Source of the DNA: CADEEN01 sp040384625
GTDB lineage: Bacteria; Pseudomonadota; Gammaproteobacteria; Burkholderiales; Burkholderiaceae_C
DNA: 64,000 bases
Reading direction: 5' to 3'
Assembly: GCA_040384625.1 (NCBI GenBank)
Contig: JAZKIW010000111.1
Span: 1 to 64,000, forward strand
Shown in pieces: positions 1 through 8,536 of this stretch. The notes beneath the pieces are model-generated. The model searched no databases and was not told the DNA's origin. It saw only the letters and a program-made list of their open reading frames with translations. Every line of letters starts with the position of its first letter. Positions within the stretch are counted from its first letter, which is position 1. Both the position numbers and the translations under genes were made by a program.

Positions 1-564
1 GAACTGCGGCTGCATCTCCGAGCGCTGGTAGTCCAGCTCGAGCGGGTAGATGCCGTGCCAGGCCTTCTTGAACTCGGTGCAGATCACGTCGACCAGGCGC
101 GAGATCACACGCTGCTCGGTCGGGCTGAAGTCGCGTCCTTCAATGCGGGTGTGGTACTTGCCTGCGCCGCCGAAGAGCGAGTCGATGACCGCGAACACCA
201 GGTTCGGATCGCAGATGATCAGGCCCGAACCGCGCAGCGGCTTGACGCTGACGATGTTGAAATTGGTCGGCACGACGATCTCGCGCAGGAAGGCGCTGTA
301 CTTCTGCACCTTGATGCCGCCGATCGAGACTTCAGGGCTCTTCCTGATGAAGTTGAACAGGCCGATGCGGATGTTGCGCGCGAAGCGCTCGTTGATGATC
401 TCCATCGTGGGCATGCGCCCACGCACGATGCGCTCCTGGCTGGCCAGGTTGTAGTCGCGCACCGCGCCCTGCGGCACCTCTTCCTGCTCGAGCTTCTGGC
501 TCTCGCCGGTGATGCCTTGCAGCAGCGCATCGACTTCGTCTTGCGAAAGAATCTGCTGACTCAT
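1..564 (-). CDS. fliM: Flagellar motor switch protein FliM (partial, C-terminus beyond left edge)
   Basis: FliM is the C-ring protein that binds phospho-CheY and sets rotation direction. Reading the minus strand gives a start MSQQILSQDEVDALLQG, which is the typical FliM N-terminal CheY-binding peptide. It continues through NYNL-like and GRMPTMEIINERFARN segments into the CheC-like middle domain (GSGLIICDPNLVF, LFGGAGKYHTRIEGRDFSPTE). About 188 residues are present and the rest lies outside the window. The start lies 9 nt after the fliL stop, so it is co-transcribed with fliL. Confidence is high from motif and order; only the truncation limits the call. Confidence 0.97.
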   Translation of the reverse strand, partial: MSQQILSQDEVDALLQGITGESQKLEQEEVPQGAVRDYNLASQERIVRGRMPTMEIINERFARNIRIGLFNFIRKSPEVSIGGIKVQKYSAFLREIVVPTNFNIVSVKPLRGSGLIICDPNLVFAVIDSLFGGAGKYHTRIEGRDFSPTEQRVISRLVDVICTEFKKAWHGIYPLELDYQRSEMQPQF

Positions 565-573
565 CGCTGCGCT

Positions 574-1206
574 TTACTGAATGATGAAGTTGGAGAAGTG
601 GACGGCGCGCACCGGCACCGATTCGTCGTCGTCGTCGGCGACCCGCGGCTTTCGCGCGGGCACGCCGGATGCGGATTCGACCGGTGCGGCGATGTCGTAG
701 CCGAGCGGACGCAGCGCCTCGCGCCGGATCTCGGCGGCAAGGCGCAGCTTGCCGTCACGCTCGATCAGTTGGGCAGCCGTCTTGCTGCCCAGGGCGAGCA
801 GGATGTTGTTGCGAATCGCTGGCATGTAGGCCTTGAGCAGGTCGGCCGACTTGGCGTCGCTGAGTTCGAGCGTAATCCCGACCTGGGCGTAGCGCTCTGC
901 CTCGCGGTCGGCCAGGTTCACGGTGAAGGGGTCCAGCGGAACGAAGGTTGGGGCGTGCTTCAGGTCAGCCTTGACGCGTTTGGCGGCGGAGGCCTCTTCC
1001 TCGGCCTTGCTGTCGTCGCCCTCGCCGGCCTCGGCCGCCGCGGCGGCGTCCGCGGCCCGCTTCTTGATCACGAACACGGTGGTGCCCGCGCCGGCGGCCA
1101 GCAGCACGGCCAGCGCGACGGCACCGAAGATCAGCTTCTTCTTCTTGCCTCTGTTCACCGGCACGGCGTCGATGGCATCGGCAGCGGCGGCGGGTACGGC
1201 GGACAT
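574..1206 (-). CDS. fliL: Flagellar basal body-associated protein FliL
   Basis: FliL is a single-pass inner-membrane protein that surrounds the stator and supports torque. The 210-residue product has a short cytoplasmic N-terminus, a basic RGKKKK stop-transfer signal, one transmembrane helix at about residues 25-46, an Ala/Glu-rich linker, and a periplasmic FliL domain containing FVPLDPFTVNL. It is somewhat longer than many FliL proteins because of the Ala-rich linker. It sits between fliK (135 nt upstream, which leaves room for a secondary promoter I could not identify) and fliM (9 nt downstream). Confidence 0.95.
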   Translation of the reverse strand: MSAVPAAAADAIDAVPVNRGKKKKLIFGAVALAVLLAAGAGTTVFVIKKRAADAAAAAEAGEGDDSKAEEEASAAKRVKADLKHAPTFVPLDPFTVNLADREAERYAQVGITLELSDAKSADLLKAYMPAIRNNILLALGSKTAAQLIERDGKLRLAAEIRREALRPLGYDIAAPVESASGVPARKPRVADDDDESVPVRAVHFSNFIIQ

Positions 1207-1341
1207 TCGGGACTCCTGTTTGGGCGGGCGGGTGGTGCATGCAGCGCCACCGCGGGATCACGAATGGATTATTGAAAGTGGGGGCTTCGCGAAAGCCTGG
1301 ATAAGCGGGTGCTTTGTGCGCCTGCTTCGGCGCTCCCAGGG

Positions 1342-2469
1342 TTAGGCGACCAGATCGACGAGGCCGCGCGCCGCACGCGCCGGCAGGGTGCGGCCGCCGG
1401 CGTCGGCATGATTGCCGCCGTCGCCGTCGGAGCCTGGACGACCCGGCGCGGGTAGGGGGTCGTGTCGATGGGCGTGGGCGCCATCGCGAGCCCGGCCGTC
1501 CGACACGCCGCCGCCGCTGAGTGTCAGGCCGCTGTCGTGCAGCGCCGCCGCCAGCGCCGGAAGGCTGGCCTCGATGGCGTCGCGGGTGCCGGCGACGTCG
1601 GCGCTGAAGTCGATGCGTGCCTGCGTGCCATCAAGCACGATGCGCACCGCCAGCGGGCCCATCTCGGCCGGGTTCAGGCTCAGGCGGGCGTGCTGCACGC
1701 CTTCCTGGACCAACCAGGTCACCTGGGTCGCCAGCGCCGGGGCGAAGGCGGCCGAGTCGAGGGGCACGGCGATGCGGGCTTCATGCACGGCTGCACTGGC
1801 GGGGCCCGGCTGTGCCGCGGCCAACAGCGTCGGCACGGCGGGCAGCGGCAGCGCGCTGGGGGTGCTGGGCGGGGGGCTTTCAGCCCCGGCCTTGGTCGCT
1901 GCGGCGGCAGCGATCGCCTCGTGGCCTGGCGCAGCATGGCGCGACTCGGTGCCTGCAGGGGCTCCGACGGCCGTGCCTGGCAACGCGCCGGGCACAGGGT
2001 CGCTGACGCCCGATGCCGGCGCGCGGCCAGTGCGCGAGAGCGCGACGTGGCGGCCCGCGACGCCATCGAGGCTGCACGCGTCTGCGTCTGTGCCGTCGGC
2101 TTCGCTCGTGGGCGTGGGCAACCGGGCGACTGCGCCGCCCGGAGCGGCTGCCGATGGCCAGCCTGGCAACAGGTCGGCCAGGGCCGGGGCTCGGCCTTCG
2201 TCGTCGTGAAGTTCGACCTCGGCCGCGGCCGGTTCGGACTCGGCAGGCACGCCATCGGCGTTCGCGGCGGGTTCTTCGCTGCGGTTGCCGGGTGCCGGCG
2301 GCGTAGGCATTGGCGGCGCTGCCTTGTTTGGGGCGCGTGCCTTCTGCAGCTCGCTGGCGAAGCCTTGCTCGCCGGGGCCAGTGTCGTTCGGAGCGCCCAT
2401 GCCGGGCGCCGCCTTGGGCGCTGCGGTCGTAGCAGCCAGTGCGGGCAGGGCGGGCAGGGCGGTCCTCAT
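1342..2469 (-). CDS. fliK: Flagellar hook-length control protein FliK
   Basis: FliK is the secreted molecular ruler that ends hook export and switches the export gate to filament substrates. The 375-residue protein has a long Pro/Ala-rich, low-complexity N-terminal two thirds and the conserved Flg_hook C-terminal domain at about residues 235-330, visible as LSLNPAEMGPLAVRI and later ALAAALHDSGLTL. This architecture is normal for FliK, and sequence outside the C-terminal domain is always poorly conserved. Its ATG overlaps the fliJ stop by 4 nt (ATGA), indicating translational coupling. Confidence 0.93.
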   Translation of the reverse strand: MRTALPALPALAATTAAPKAAPGMGAPNDTGPGEQGFASELQKARAPNKAAPPMPTPPAPGNRSEEPAANADGVPAESEPAAAEVELHDDEGRAPALADLLPGWPSAAAPGGAVARLPTPTSEADGTDADACSLDGVAGRHVALSRTGRAPASGVSDPVPGALPGTAVGAPAGTESRHAAPGHEAIAAAAATKAGAESPPPSTPSALPLPAVPTLLAAAQPGPASAAVHEARIAVPLDSAAFAPALATQVTWLVQEGVQHARLSLNPAEMGPLAVRIVLDGTQARIDFSADVAGTRDAIEASLPALAAALHDSGLTLSGGGVSDGRARDGAHAHRHDPLPAPGRPGSDGDGGNHADAGGRTLPARAARGLVDLVA

Positions 2470-2930
2470 GCGCGCACCCCGCCGAGGCTCGTCAGCGCGC
2501 CGCCGCGCGCCAGCGCCATGCGCATCGCGTGCTCGTCGTCGGCCTTCTGCTCGCGCTGGTCACGCGCCTGTCGTTCAGCCATGGTGCGGCGCTCGATCAG
2601 CTTGCGCACCGAGGCCACGCGCAGCTCGTGCGCCGTCAGCGCCGCTTCTGCGCGAGCCTGGGTCGCCTGGGCCTGGGCCACGGCCTGGCCCTGCTGCGCG
2701 ATCGCGTTTTCGAGCCGATCGGCAAAGCCCTGGTAGCAACGCACGATCTCAAGCGCCGCCCCTTGCGCGAACTGCAGGCTCCAGCGCCGCTGGTAGTCGC
2801 TGCGATAGTCGTCCAGCTGCACCGCCTGTGTGCGCGCCGCGTCGCAGCGCGCGCGGGCGTGATTGAAGGCAGCCAGGGCCTGGTTTCGTTCGGCCTCGGC
2901 CTGTTCCAGCAAGGTGTTGAGGGTGTCCAT
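2466..2930 (-). CDS. fliJ: Flagellar export protein FliJ
   Basis: FliJ is the coiled-coil stalk of the flagellar type III export ATPase; it couples FliI to the FlhA gate and recycles chaperones. The 154-residue product is almost entirely predicted coiled coil (MDTLNTLLEQAEAERNQ onwards), rich in Gln, Ala, Arg and Glu, and of normal FliJ length. Sequence identity in this family is low, so the call rests on composition, length and its place directly after fliI (2 nt gap) and before fliK (4-nt overlap). Confidence 0.92.
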   Translation of the reverse strand: MDTLNTLLEQAEAERNQALAAFNHARARCDAARTQAVQLDDYRSDYQRRWSLQFAQGAALEIVRCYQGFADRLENAIAQQGQAVAQAQATQARAEAALTAHELRVASVRKLIERRTMAERQARDQREQKADDEHAMRMALARGGALTSLGGVRA

Positions 2931-2932
2931 CG

Positions 2933-4357
2933 TCAGATCGTCTTGAGACTGTCGGTCAGGCGGTGCACGCTGTCGGCCAGGCTGGCCGCCTCGTGCATGT
3001 CCTGTTGTAGCAGGGCCGTCAGCGCCGGCTGGGCGCGCACCGCAGCGTCGAGTTCGGCATCGTGGCCGGGCGTATAGGCGCCGAGCTGGATCAGGTCGCG
3101 CGCCTTGTTCACCTTGGCCAGCAGCGCGCGCGCGCGCCGCGCGGCCTGCAGGTGCTCACGGCCGGCCACGCTGGTCATCACCCGCGACACCGATTTCTCG
3201 ACGTCGATGGCCGGGTAGTGGCCGGCTTCGGCCAGTTCGCGCGAGAGCACGATGTGGCCGTCGAGGATGCCGCGCGCGGCGTCGGCGATCGGATCCTGCT
3301 GGTCGTCGCCCTCGCTGAGCACGGTGTAGAAGGCGGTGATCGAACCGTTGCCGTCGCGACCGTTGCCGCTGCGCTCGACCAGTTGCGGCAGCTTGGCGAA
3401 GCAGCTCGGTGGGTAGCCCTTGGTGGCGGGCGGCTCGCCGATCGCCAGCGCGATCTCGCGTTGCGCCATCGCGTAGCGCGTCAGGCTATCCATCAGCAGG
3501 AGCACGTGCTGGCCGCGGTCGCGGTAGTGCTCGGCAATCGCGGTGGCGTAGGTCGCGCCCTGCATGCGAACCAGGGGCGGCGCGTCGGCCGGTGCGGCGA
3601 CGACGATGCTGCGCTGCAGGCCTTCGGGGCCGAGGATGTCCTCGATGAACTCCTTGACTTCGCGGCCGCGCTCGCCGATCAGCCCGACCACGATCACGTC
3701 GGCTTCGGTGTAGCGCGCCATCATGCCCAGCAGCACCGACTTGCCGACGCCGGTGCCAGCGAACAGGCCGATGCGCTGGCCGCGGCCGACGGTGAGCATG
3801 GCGTTGATCGCGCGCACGCCGGTGTCGAGCGGCGTGCGCACAGGGTCGCGGTCCATCGCATTGATCGGGCGCCGGATCATCGGCGCCGAACGTGTGTTGC
3901 CGATCGGGCCCTGACGGTCCATCGGCTGGCCGTGCGGGTCGACGACGCGGCCCAGCAAGCCGTCGCCGACCGGCAGGTGCAGACCGCGGTCTTCGCCGCG
4001 GCGCCAGGGGTGGTTGTCGGCACCCAGGCGCGGCGTCGCGGCCGGCGCCGGGCAGGGCCGCACGCGCGCGCCGCTGGCCAGGCCGTGCACCTCGCCGGTG
4101 GGCATCAGGAAGGCGCGATCGCCGTCGAAGCCGACCACCTCGGCCTGCACCGGCGGGCCGTTGTCGCCATGCACCTCGCAGACAGCGCCGACCGGCGCGC
4201 GGATGCCCGCTGCTTCCAGCACCAGGCCGGCCACGCGCACCAGCGACCCGGTGCTCGGCAGCGCCTGCGGCAGCGCGGCATAGGCCTCGAGGTCGGCCAG
4301 GTAGCGCTGCCAGCGTTGGGTGCGGGGCGTCGAGGCCGGCGCCGCGGCCGTACTCAT
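2933..4357 (-). CDS. fliI: Flagellum-specific ATP synthase FliI
   Basis: FliI is the hexameric ATPase of the flagellar export apparatus, related to the F1 beta subunit. The 474-residue protein shows the Walker A loop GLFAGTGVGKSVLLG at about residue 199, the Walker B region VLLLMDSLTRYAMAQREI, and family signatures GERGREVKEF and LVERSGNG. The length is typical. It overlaps fliH by 4 nt and lies 2 nt before fliJ, so fliH-I-J form the export-ATPase subunit block of the operon. Confidence 0.98.
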   Translation of the reverse strand: MSTAAAPASTPRTQRWQRYLADLEAYAALPQALPSTGSLVRVAGLVLEAAGIRAPVGAVCEVHGDNGPPVQAEVVGFDGDRAFLMPTGEVHGLASGARVRPCPAPAATPRLGADNHPWRRGEDRGLHLPVGDGLLGRVVDPHGQPMDRQGPIGNTRSAPMIRRPINAMDRDPVRTPLDTGVRAINAMLTVGRGQRIGLFAGTGVGKSVLLGMMARYTEADVIVVGLIGERGREVKEFIEDILGPEGLQRSIVVAAPADAPPLVRMQGATYATAIAEHYRDRGQHVLLLMDSLTRYAMAQREIALAIGEPPATKGYPPSCFAKLPQLVERSGNGRDGNGSITAFYTVLSEGDDQQDPIADAARGILDGHIVLSRELAEAGHYPAIDVEKSVSRVMTSVAGREHLQAARRARALLAKVNKARDLIQLGAYTPGHDAELDAAVRAQPALTALLQQDMHEAASLADSVHRLTDSLKTI

Positions 4358-5037
4358 GTCGGTGCAGCCTCGTCATTCAGCGGCAGCCCTTGCCCGAGGC
4401 TGGCGGCGGCCTGTGCCCAGCGTGTTTCGATGCGGGCGTCAATTTGCCCGAGGTCGGATTCGACGCGGCAACCACCACGCGTCAGCGAGGCATCGGCCAG
4501 CAGGCGCGCGTCGCGCGCCGTCAGCGCTTCGCCGGCGCCGGCCTCGACCAGGGCCTGATCATCGGGGTGCACGAAGACGCGGATGTGGCGCGCCGACAGC
4601 AGCACCGCATTCACCGCTTCGCTGGCCACCTGGGCCACCAGTTCGGGGCGCGCCGTCAGCTCGCTGCGCAGCACCTGGCGCGCGAGCGCTGTCGCGCTGC
4701 GCGCCACGCTGTCGGCGATCTGCGATTCGAGATTGACGAAGGCCTGGTCGAACGCCGCCACCAGGGGCGCGAGCTGGGCCACCATCTGCTGGGCGAAGCT
4801 CTGCTTGAAGCTCTCGAGCGCGACCAGGCCGTCGCGGTAGCCGTCCTGGTAGCCGGCCTGGCGCAGCGCCTGAGCGGTCTGCGGTTCGGCGGTGTGCGGG
4901 GCGTCACCGGGCGACGCCTGCGCGGCGCTGCTGTCGCCGAAGGCATTCGGGCGCCACGCGGCAAAGCCGTCCAGCTCCTCGCGCGGGATGAAGCGCGCGT
5001 AGGGGTTCGGTGGGCTGGGGCGCTCAGACGAATTCAT
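4354..5037 (-). CDS. fliH: Flagellar assembly protein FliH
   Basis: FliH is the peripheral-stalk-like regulator that dimerises, inhibits FliI and tethers it to the C ring through FliN. The 227-residue product has an N-terminal segment with a FliN-binding-like RFIPREELDGFAAW, a long helical middle (residues 70-140) and a C-terminal FliH domain. It overlaps fliG by 14 nt and fliI by 4 nt. The N-terminus is divergent, as usual for the family. Confidence 0.93.
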   Translation of the reverse strand: MNSSERPSPPNPYARFIPREELDGFAAWRPNAFGDSSAAQASPGDAPHTAEPQTAQALRQAGYQDGYRDGLVALESFKQSFAQQMVAQLAPLVAAFDQAFVNLESQIADSVARSATALARQVLRSELTARPELVAQVASEAVNAVLLSARHIRVFVHPDDQALVEAGAGEALTARDARLLADASLTRGGCRVESDLGQIDARIETRWAQAAASLGQGLPLNDEAAPT

Positions 5038-6031
5038 CGTCGCTGCCGCCGGCCAACACGATCTGTCCTTCGTCGGCGAGGCGACGCACGATCTTCAGCA
5101 TTTCCTTCTGCTCGGCCTCGACCTCGGACAGGCGCACCGGGCCGCGCGCCTCGAGGTCTTCGCGCAGCGTCTCGGCGGCGCGCGTGCTCATGTTCTTGAA
5201 GATCTTCTCGCGCAGCTCGGTCGTCGCGCCCTTCAGCGCCACCACCAGCGACTCGCTCTGCACTTCCTTCATCAGCGCCTGGATGCCCTTGTCGTCGAGC
5301 TTCTCCAGGTCGTCGAAGGTGAACATGTTGTCCATGATCTTCTGCGCCAGATCGCTGTCGGCTTCGCGGATGTAGTCGAGCACGGCGGTCTCGACCGAGC
5401 CTCCGAGCAGGTTGATGATTTCGGCCGCGGTCTTGACGCCGCCCATGGTCGACTTGCGCATCTTCTCGCCGCCGGCCAGCACCTTGCTCATCACCTCGTT
5501 CAGGTCCTTCAGCGCGCTGGGCTGGATGCCGTCGAGCGTGGCGATGCGCACCAGCACCTCGTTGCGCTGGCGTTCGACGAAGCACTTCAGCACCTGGCTG
5601 GCCTGGTCGTGGTCGAGGTGGACCAGGATCGCGGCGACGATCTGCGGGTGCTCGTTGCGCAGCAGTTCGGCCACCGAGCTGGCGTCCATCCACTTCAGGC
5701 TCTCGATGCCCGAGACATCGCTGCCCTGCAGGATGCGGTCGATCAGGAGGTTGGCCTTGTCGTCGCCGAGGGCCTTGCGCAGCACGTCCTTGACGTACTG
5801 GTCGGTATCGGCGACCAGGATGCTCTGCTCAGAGGCCACGGTCGAGAACTTCTCCAGCACGCCTTCCACCTTCTCGCGCGGGATCGACTTCATGCGGGCC
5901 ATGGTCTCGCCCAGGCGCTGCACTTCCTTGGGTTCGAGGTGGCGGAAGACCTCGGCGGCTTCTTCCTCGCCGAGCGACATCAGCAGGATCGCGGCGTCTT
6001 CGAGACCGTTCTCGTCGAGGGCTGTGCTCAT
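5024..6031 (-). CDS. fliG: Flagellar motor switch protein FliG
   Basis: FliG is the rotor protein that contacts the stator MotA subunits and joins the MS ring to the C ring. The 335-residue protein has the FliG N domain (AAILLMSLGEEEAAEVFRHL), the middle domain containing the EHPQIVAAILVHLD motif, and the C-terminal charged torque helix (DLEKLDDKGIQALMKEV). Length is standard. It overlaps fliF by 4 nt and fliH by 14 nt. Confidence 0.98.
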   Translation of the reverse strand: MSTALDENGLEDAAILLMSLGEEEAAEVFRHLEPKEVQRLGETMARMKSIPREKVEGVLEKFSTVASEQSILVADTDQYVKDVLRKALGDDKANLLIDRILQGSDVSGIESLKWMDASSVAELLRNEHPQIVAAILVHLDHDQASQVLKCFVERQRNEVLVRIATLDGIQPSALKDLNEVMSKVLAGGEKMRKSTMGGVKTAAEIINLLGGSVETAVLDYIREADSDLAQKIMDNMFTFDDLEKLDDKGIQALMKEVQSESLVVALKGATTELREKIFKNMSTRAAETLREDLEARGPVRLSEVEAEQKEMLKIVRRLADEGQIVLAGGSDDEFV

Positions 6032-7680
6032 ACGGCGTCACCCTTGACCCAGGTGCGAACGATGTTGGCCACCGCCGCCGGGTTCTGCTTGGCGATGGCG
6101 CGGGCGCCGTCGAGCTGGGCGCTGCTGCGCGGTGCTTCGAGCGCCGGGGGCGCGGCGCGCTGCGGCGTCTCGTCGGCCACAACGTGCAGGCGCGAGCCTT
6201 GGGCCAGCGTTGCTGCGGCACTGGCCTTGAGGGCCGGTCGCACCAGGGCGAAGACGATCAGCAGGGCGACCAGGGCAAGTGCCGCCGGCGTGGCCGCGGC
6301 GCGCAGCGCGTCGATGAACCAGTCCTGCTTCCACAGCGGCTGGGCATCGGCTTTGGGCAAGGTTTCGACGCGGAACGGGGCATTGATCAGCTTGACCGAG
6401 TCACCGCGCTCCTTCGAGAAGCCGATGCTCTCCTGCACCAGGGCGGTCAGCTTCTCGATCTCGTCGTTCGACAGCGGCGTGCTGGTGGTCTTGCCGTTGG
6501 CGGCGGTCGTGACGCGGTGGTTGACCACCACGGCCGCGGCCAGGCGTTTGACACTGCCGGTCGCGTTGCGCGTTACGCGCACCGTCTTGTCGACCTCGTA
6601 ATTGGTGACGCTGTCGCGGCGCTGGTTGCCGCCGCTAGCCGTGCCGGCGGCCGCGGTGTGCAGGGGCGACGATGCAGCCGTCAGCGGCGCGGTCGCGGGA
6701 ATGGGGGGCTGGTTCGATGTCGCACCTGGCACGCCGCTCGGCGTGGCCTGTCCGGCGTTGCCGGCTTCCGAGGTCTGCTGGCTGCGCACGGCGGCCGGCT
6801 CGTTGCCCTGGTTCGGCTTGAAGGATTCGGAAGTGGCTTCTGTCTGCGAGAAGTCGATGTCGGCGGCGACGGTGGCGCGCAGGTTGTCGCGCCCGACCAC
6901 CGGCTCGAGGATGTCCATCACACGCTTGACGTAGCTGGCTTCGACCTGGGCCAGGTACTGCAGCTGCTGGGCATCGAGGCCCTGGCCGGAGCTGGGCTCG
7001 GTCGGGCCTGAGAGCAGGGCACCGGTCTGGTCAAGCACGCTGACGGCCTTCGGATTCAGTTCGGGCACCGAGGCCGACACCAGGTGGACGATGCCGGCGA
7101 TCTGGGTCCGGTCCAGCGTGCGCCCCGGATGCAAGGTCAGCAGCACCGAGGCCGAAGGCTTCTGCTGTTCGCGGAAGAAGCCGTTCTGGTTCGGCAGGGC
7201 CAGGTGTACGCGTGCCGCCTGCACCGAGCCGAGCGCACCGATCGAGCGCGTGAGCTCGCCTTCGAGGCCACGCTGGAAGGTCAGGCGTTCCTGGAACTGG
7301 GTCTGGCCGAAGCGCGCGTTGTCCATCAGCTCGAAGCCGACGATGCTGCCCTTGGGTAAGCCGGCCGAGGCCAGCTTCAAACGCGCATCGTGGACCTGCG
7401 AGGCCGGCACCAGGATCGCATTGCCGCCGTCGGCATGGCGATACGGGATGTTCATCTGCGACAGCTGGGCGATGATGGCGCCGCCATCCTTTTCGCTCAG
7501 GTTTGCGTAGAGCACCTTGTAGTCACCCTTGTTACCCCACAGGGCCAGCGCGACGACGACGGCGGCCAGGCCGGCCGCGCCCAGGCCCAGCATCAGCTTG
7601 GCCTTGTTCGGCATGGCCGACAGACCCGAGGCCGGCGCGGGCGCGATCGGTGTTCCAGTTTGGGCGATGGCGTTGTCCAT
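6028..7680 (-). CDS. fliF: Flagellar MS-ring protein FliF
   Basis: FliF forms the MS ring in the inner membrane, the platform for the rotor and export gate. The 550-residue product has a first transmembrane helix at about residues 31-48, the YscJ/FliF ring-building motifs (YKVLYANLSEKDGGAIIAQL), a low-complexity insert near residues 300-350, a second transmembrane helix at about 455-475, and a cytoplasmic FliG-binding C-terminus ending in VRTWVKGDA. It is the first gene of the minus-strand fliFGHIJKLM operon and diverges from fliE. Confidence 0.98.
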   Translation of the reverse strand: MDNAIAQTGTPIAPAPASGLSAMPNKAKLMLGLGAAGLAAVVVALALWGNKGDYKVLYANLSEKDGGAIIAQLSQMNIPYRHADGGNAILVPASQVHDARLKLASAGLPKGSIVGFELMDNARFGQTQFQERLTFQRGLEGELTRSIGALGSVQAARVHLALPNQNGFFREQQKPSASVLLTLHPGRTLDRTQIAGIVHLVSASVPELNPKAVSVLDQTGALLSGPTEPSSGQGLDAQQLQYLAQVEASYVKRVMDILEPVVGRDNLRATVAADIDFSQTEATSESFKPNQGNEPAAVRSQQTSEAGNAGQATPSGVPGATSNQPPIPATAPLTAASSPLHTAAAGTASGGNQRRDSVTNYEVDKTVRVTRNATGSVKRLAAAVVVNHRVTTAANGKTTSTPLSNDEIEKLTALVQESIGFSKERGDSVKLINAPFRVETLPKADAQPLWKQDWFIDALRAAATPAALALVALLIVFALVRPALKASAAATLAQGSRLHVVADETPQRAAPPALEAPRSSAQLDGARAIAKQNPAAVANIVRTWVKGDAV

Positions 7681-7893
7681 GAGGGCAGGTGTTTTGAAAT
7701 CGGCGCAGGCTCGTCGGGCAACCCGTTCGGACCTGTGTTGATGGGGGCCATTGTTCGGCGCGCCGTGTCAAAGCTATAGCGCGAACAGTCGGCGAAAGCA
7801 GCGCCACTTCGGGCCTCTGCAACAGCGCCCGCACGCCTACAGTGCCGTCATGCTCCGGCCCCGATGGGTCGGGCGTGACAGGAGTCACACTCA
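7681..7893. promoter_or_regulatory. Divergent fliF / fliE intergenic region
   Basis: 213 bases separate the starts of fliF and fliE, so promoters for both early flagellar operons should lie here. A Shine-Dalgarno-like ACAGGAG sits about 13 nt before the fliE ATG. I looked for sigma-54 (GG-N10-GC) and sigma-28 elements and found nothing convincing on either strand; the operons are more likely served by sigma-70 with an activator, but that is inference. Confidence 0.5.
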
Positions 7894-8223
7894 ATGGACA
7901 GCGTTCGCCTGAAACCCTTCGACTTCGCACAAGCCGTCGCACGTGCCGGCCTGCAAACCAATGGCCAACCGGTGGCGCCCGCGCGCTCCAACGCCGTCGA
8001 AGGTGGCTTTGCGGCTGCGATGAGTGAGGCCCTGAAGTCGGTCAGTTCGCAGCAACTCGAAGCCCAGCGCCTGCAGCGCGAAGTGCAGCTCGACAATCCG
8101 ACGGTGAGCCTCGAGCAGACGATGGTGGCGATGCAGAAGGGGCAGCTGGGATTCCAGGCCGCACTGCAGGTGCGAAATCAGCTGGTTCGTGCCTACACCG
8201 ACATCATGAACATGCAGGTCTGA
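7894..8223 (+). CDS. fliE: Flagellar hook-basal body complex protein FliE
   Basis: FliE is the small rod/MS-ring junction protein and the first axial component exported. The 109-residue product has the conserved C-terminal half with QLDNPTVSLEQTMVAMQKGQ and the terminal VRNQLVRAYTDIMNMQV, which match FliE helices. Length is typical. It is alone on the plus strand, divergent from fliF. Confidence 0.96.
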   Translation: MDSVRLKPFDFAQAVARAGLQTNGQPVAPARSNAVEGGFAAAMSEALKSVSSQQLEAQRLQREVQLDNPTVSLEQTMVAMQKGQLGFQAALQVRNQLVRAYTDIMNMQV

Positions 8224-8515
8224 TTCCGGCGCTCGTCTGGCGCTTGGAAGGCGCCCGGCGCGGCCTGGATGGGACTCGGGCGGCTTGCCCTTCGCTGCGC
8301 CGGGTGTCCTGCAATGCTCGGGCACCTGACTCCGTTGCGGAACTCGCTGCATTCGCTGCGATCATTGCGCTCAGACACCCGCAACGAGTCAGTTCACGAA
8401 GCGCGCTCACGCGCGCGGCCAGGACCCCTGCGCTTCTCGGCGGCGCCAATTCGCCCCACCCGCGTCGCACCGCCCTCGCCAGCGTCCAAGCCGCGTTGAA
8501 GGACTTAGAGGTTCC
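8224..8515. repeat. Non-coding stretch resembling a Burkholderiales dispersed intergenic repeat
   Basis: About 290 bases lie between the convergent fliE and mcp genes. No frame carries a plausible protein, although several are open. The central part has phased CGCTGC/CGCTC repeats (for example AACTCGCTGCATTCGCTGCG near 8341), a style I recall from interspersed repeats of Comamonadaceae-type genomes that generate spurious ORF calls. The family assignment is from memory and needs a genome self-search. Confidence 0.4.
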
Positions 8516-8536
8516 GCAGTCCGACGTCAGGACTGC
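8516..8536. terminator. Possible bidirectional terminator hairpin between fliE and mcp
   Basis: A perfect 7-bp inverted repeat, GCAGTCC and GGACTGC with a 7-nt loop, abuts the mcp stop codon between two convergent genes. It lacks a clear U tract on either side, so termination is only suggested by position. Confidence 0.35.

Noticed and set aside
55..1275. Long plus-strand frame opposite fliM and fliL
   Set aside because: It lies antisense to two clear flagellar genes and its translation is Arg/Ala/Gly-rich with no domain; typical high-GC shadow.
3062..4558. Plus-strand frame of almost 500 codons opposite fliI
   Set aside because: Antisense shadow of FliI, which has full ATPase motifs on the minus strand.
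7741..7830. Sigma-28 promoter in the fliE/fliF intergenic region (TCAAAG ... GTCGGCGA)
   Set aside because: The -10 half does not match GCCGATAA and early flagellar operons are not normally FliA-dependent.
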